From: Bacillus sp. FJAT-27245
GTDB taxonomy: Bacteria; Bacillota; Bacilli; Bacillales; Cytobacillaceae
Assembly (NCBI RefSeq): GCF_001273955.1
Contig: NZ_LIGI01000001.1
Span: 78,585-124,560, forward strand
Direction of reading: 5' to 3'
Length of the DNA: 45,976 nt
The notes beneath the pieces were generated by a model. It saw nothing but the letters and a program-made list of their open reading frames with translations. It was not told the origin of the DNA and made no database searches. Shown here piece by piece: positions 45,894 through 45,976 of this stretch. Positions within the stretch are counted from its first letter, which is position 1, and each line of letters begins with the position of its first letter. The position numbers and the translations under genes were made by a program.

Positions 45894-45976
45894 ATGGCCG
45901 ACTATAAACGGGCTGTCCTGATTTATAACGGAAATGCCGGGCAGAAGGACATCGAGAAAGTGCTTGGGGAATGCAT
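45894..45976 (+). CDS. diacylglycerol kinase-like lipid kinase (partial, 5' end only)
   Basis: The first 27 codons (MADYKRAVLIYNGNAGQKDIEK...) begin with the Y-N-G/P-x-A/S-G phosphate-binding start typical of the DagK/YegS/BmrU lipid kinase family. ATG has GGGAGGG upstream. The remainder lies beyond the window, so the assignment rests on this short segment. Confidence 0.6.
   Translation, partial: MADYKRAVLIYNGNAGQKDIEKVLGEC

Overview
The window reads as chromosomal DNA of a Bacillaceae bacterium (a Bacillus-like Firmicute). The evidence is the gene order sigW-rsiW-cdaA-cdaR-glmM-glmS with a glmS ribozyme, a Spo0E-family gene, strong AAGGAGG-type ribosome binding sites, frequent TTG/GTG starts, and gene families whose closest recognisable relatives are from Bacillus. 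No phage, plasmid or CRISPR module is seen.

Layout. 1-1690: 3' end of a 23S rRNA, 5S rRNA and ten tRNAs (Asn, Thr, Glu, Val, Thr, Tyr, Gln, Lys, Gly, Ala), closed by a terminator. Two of these tRNAs (Asn, Lys) are each preceded by a duplicated tRNA 5' half plus a related 109-bp insert. 1790-10362: rocF, an antisense spo0E-like gene, the sigW-rsiW envelope-stress pair with a textbook SigW promoter, the c-di-AMP/peptidoglycan-precursor cluster cdaA-cdaR-glmM, and ribozyme-controlled glmS. 10482-16960: singletons (P-loop kinase-like, TPR protein, alpha/beta hydrolase, Asp-box lipoprotein, a frameshifted methyltransferase, GNAT, a solo ModA). 17067-21748: a two-component system strongly resembling the haem sensor HssRS, followed by an HssR-box-like direct repeat, a small 4-TM histidine-rich membrane protein and an MMPL transporter. 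22374-34955: a nickel/urease island: ureABCEF-gap-ureG-ureD, an EamA transporter, a nickel/peptide-type ABC importer (two permeases, one fused double ATPase, one binding lipoprotein) and nikR. 35151-45976: DinB-like protein, diguanylate cyclase, ArsR-type regulator with MFS exporter, a CNNM/CorC-type transporter, an orphan RsbT-like kinase, a GltP/GltT symporter, a DedA protein, a channel-like protein with repeated TM-helix domains, and the start of a lipid kinase.

How genes work together. CdaA makes c-di-AMP under CdaR and GlmM control, while GlmM and GlmS supply glucosamine phosphates for the wall; SigW/RsiW guards the same envelope. The urease island couples enzyme, maturation factors, a probable nickel importer and its nickel-sensing repressor.

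The most interesting signals are: (1) the two 109-bp inserts at the identical D-arm position of two tRNA genes, each flanked by a 27/28-bp duplication that starts exactly 4 bp before the tRNA, with signs of conserved RNA structure; (2) an HssRS-like system whose apparent target is an MMPL exporter rather than HrtAB; (3) a 22-bp perfect palindrome present twice, 31 kb apart; (4) a methyltransferase split at a U UUU UUA heptamer; (5) a hairpin between Shine-Dalgarno and start codon of the CNNM gene. All calls come from reading sequence and translations; no database search was run.
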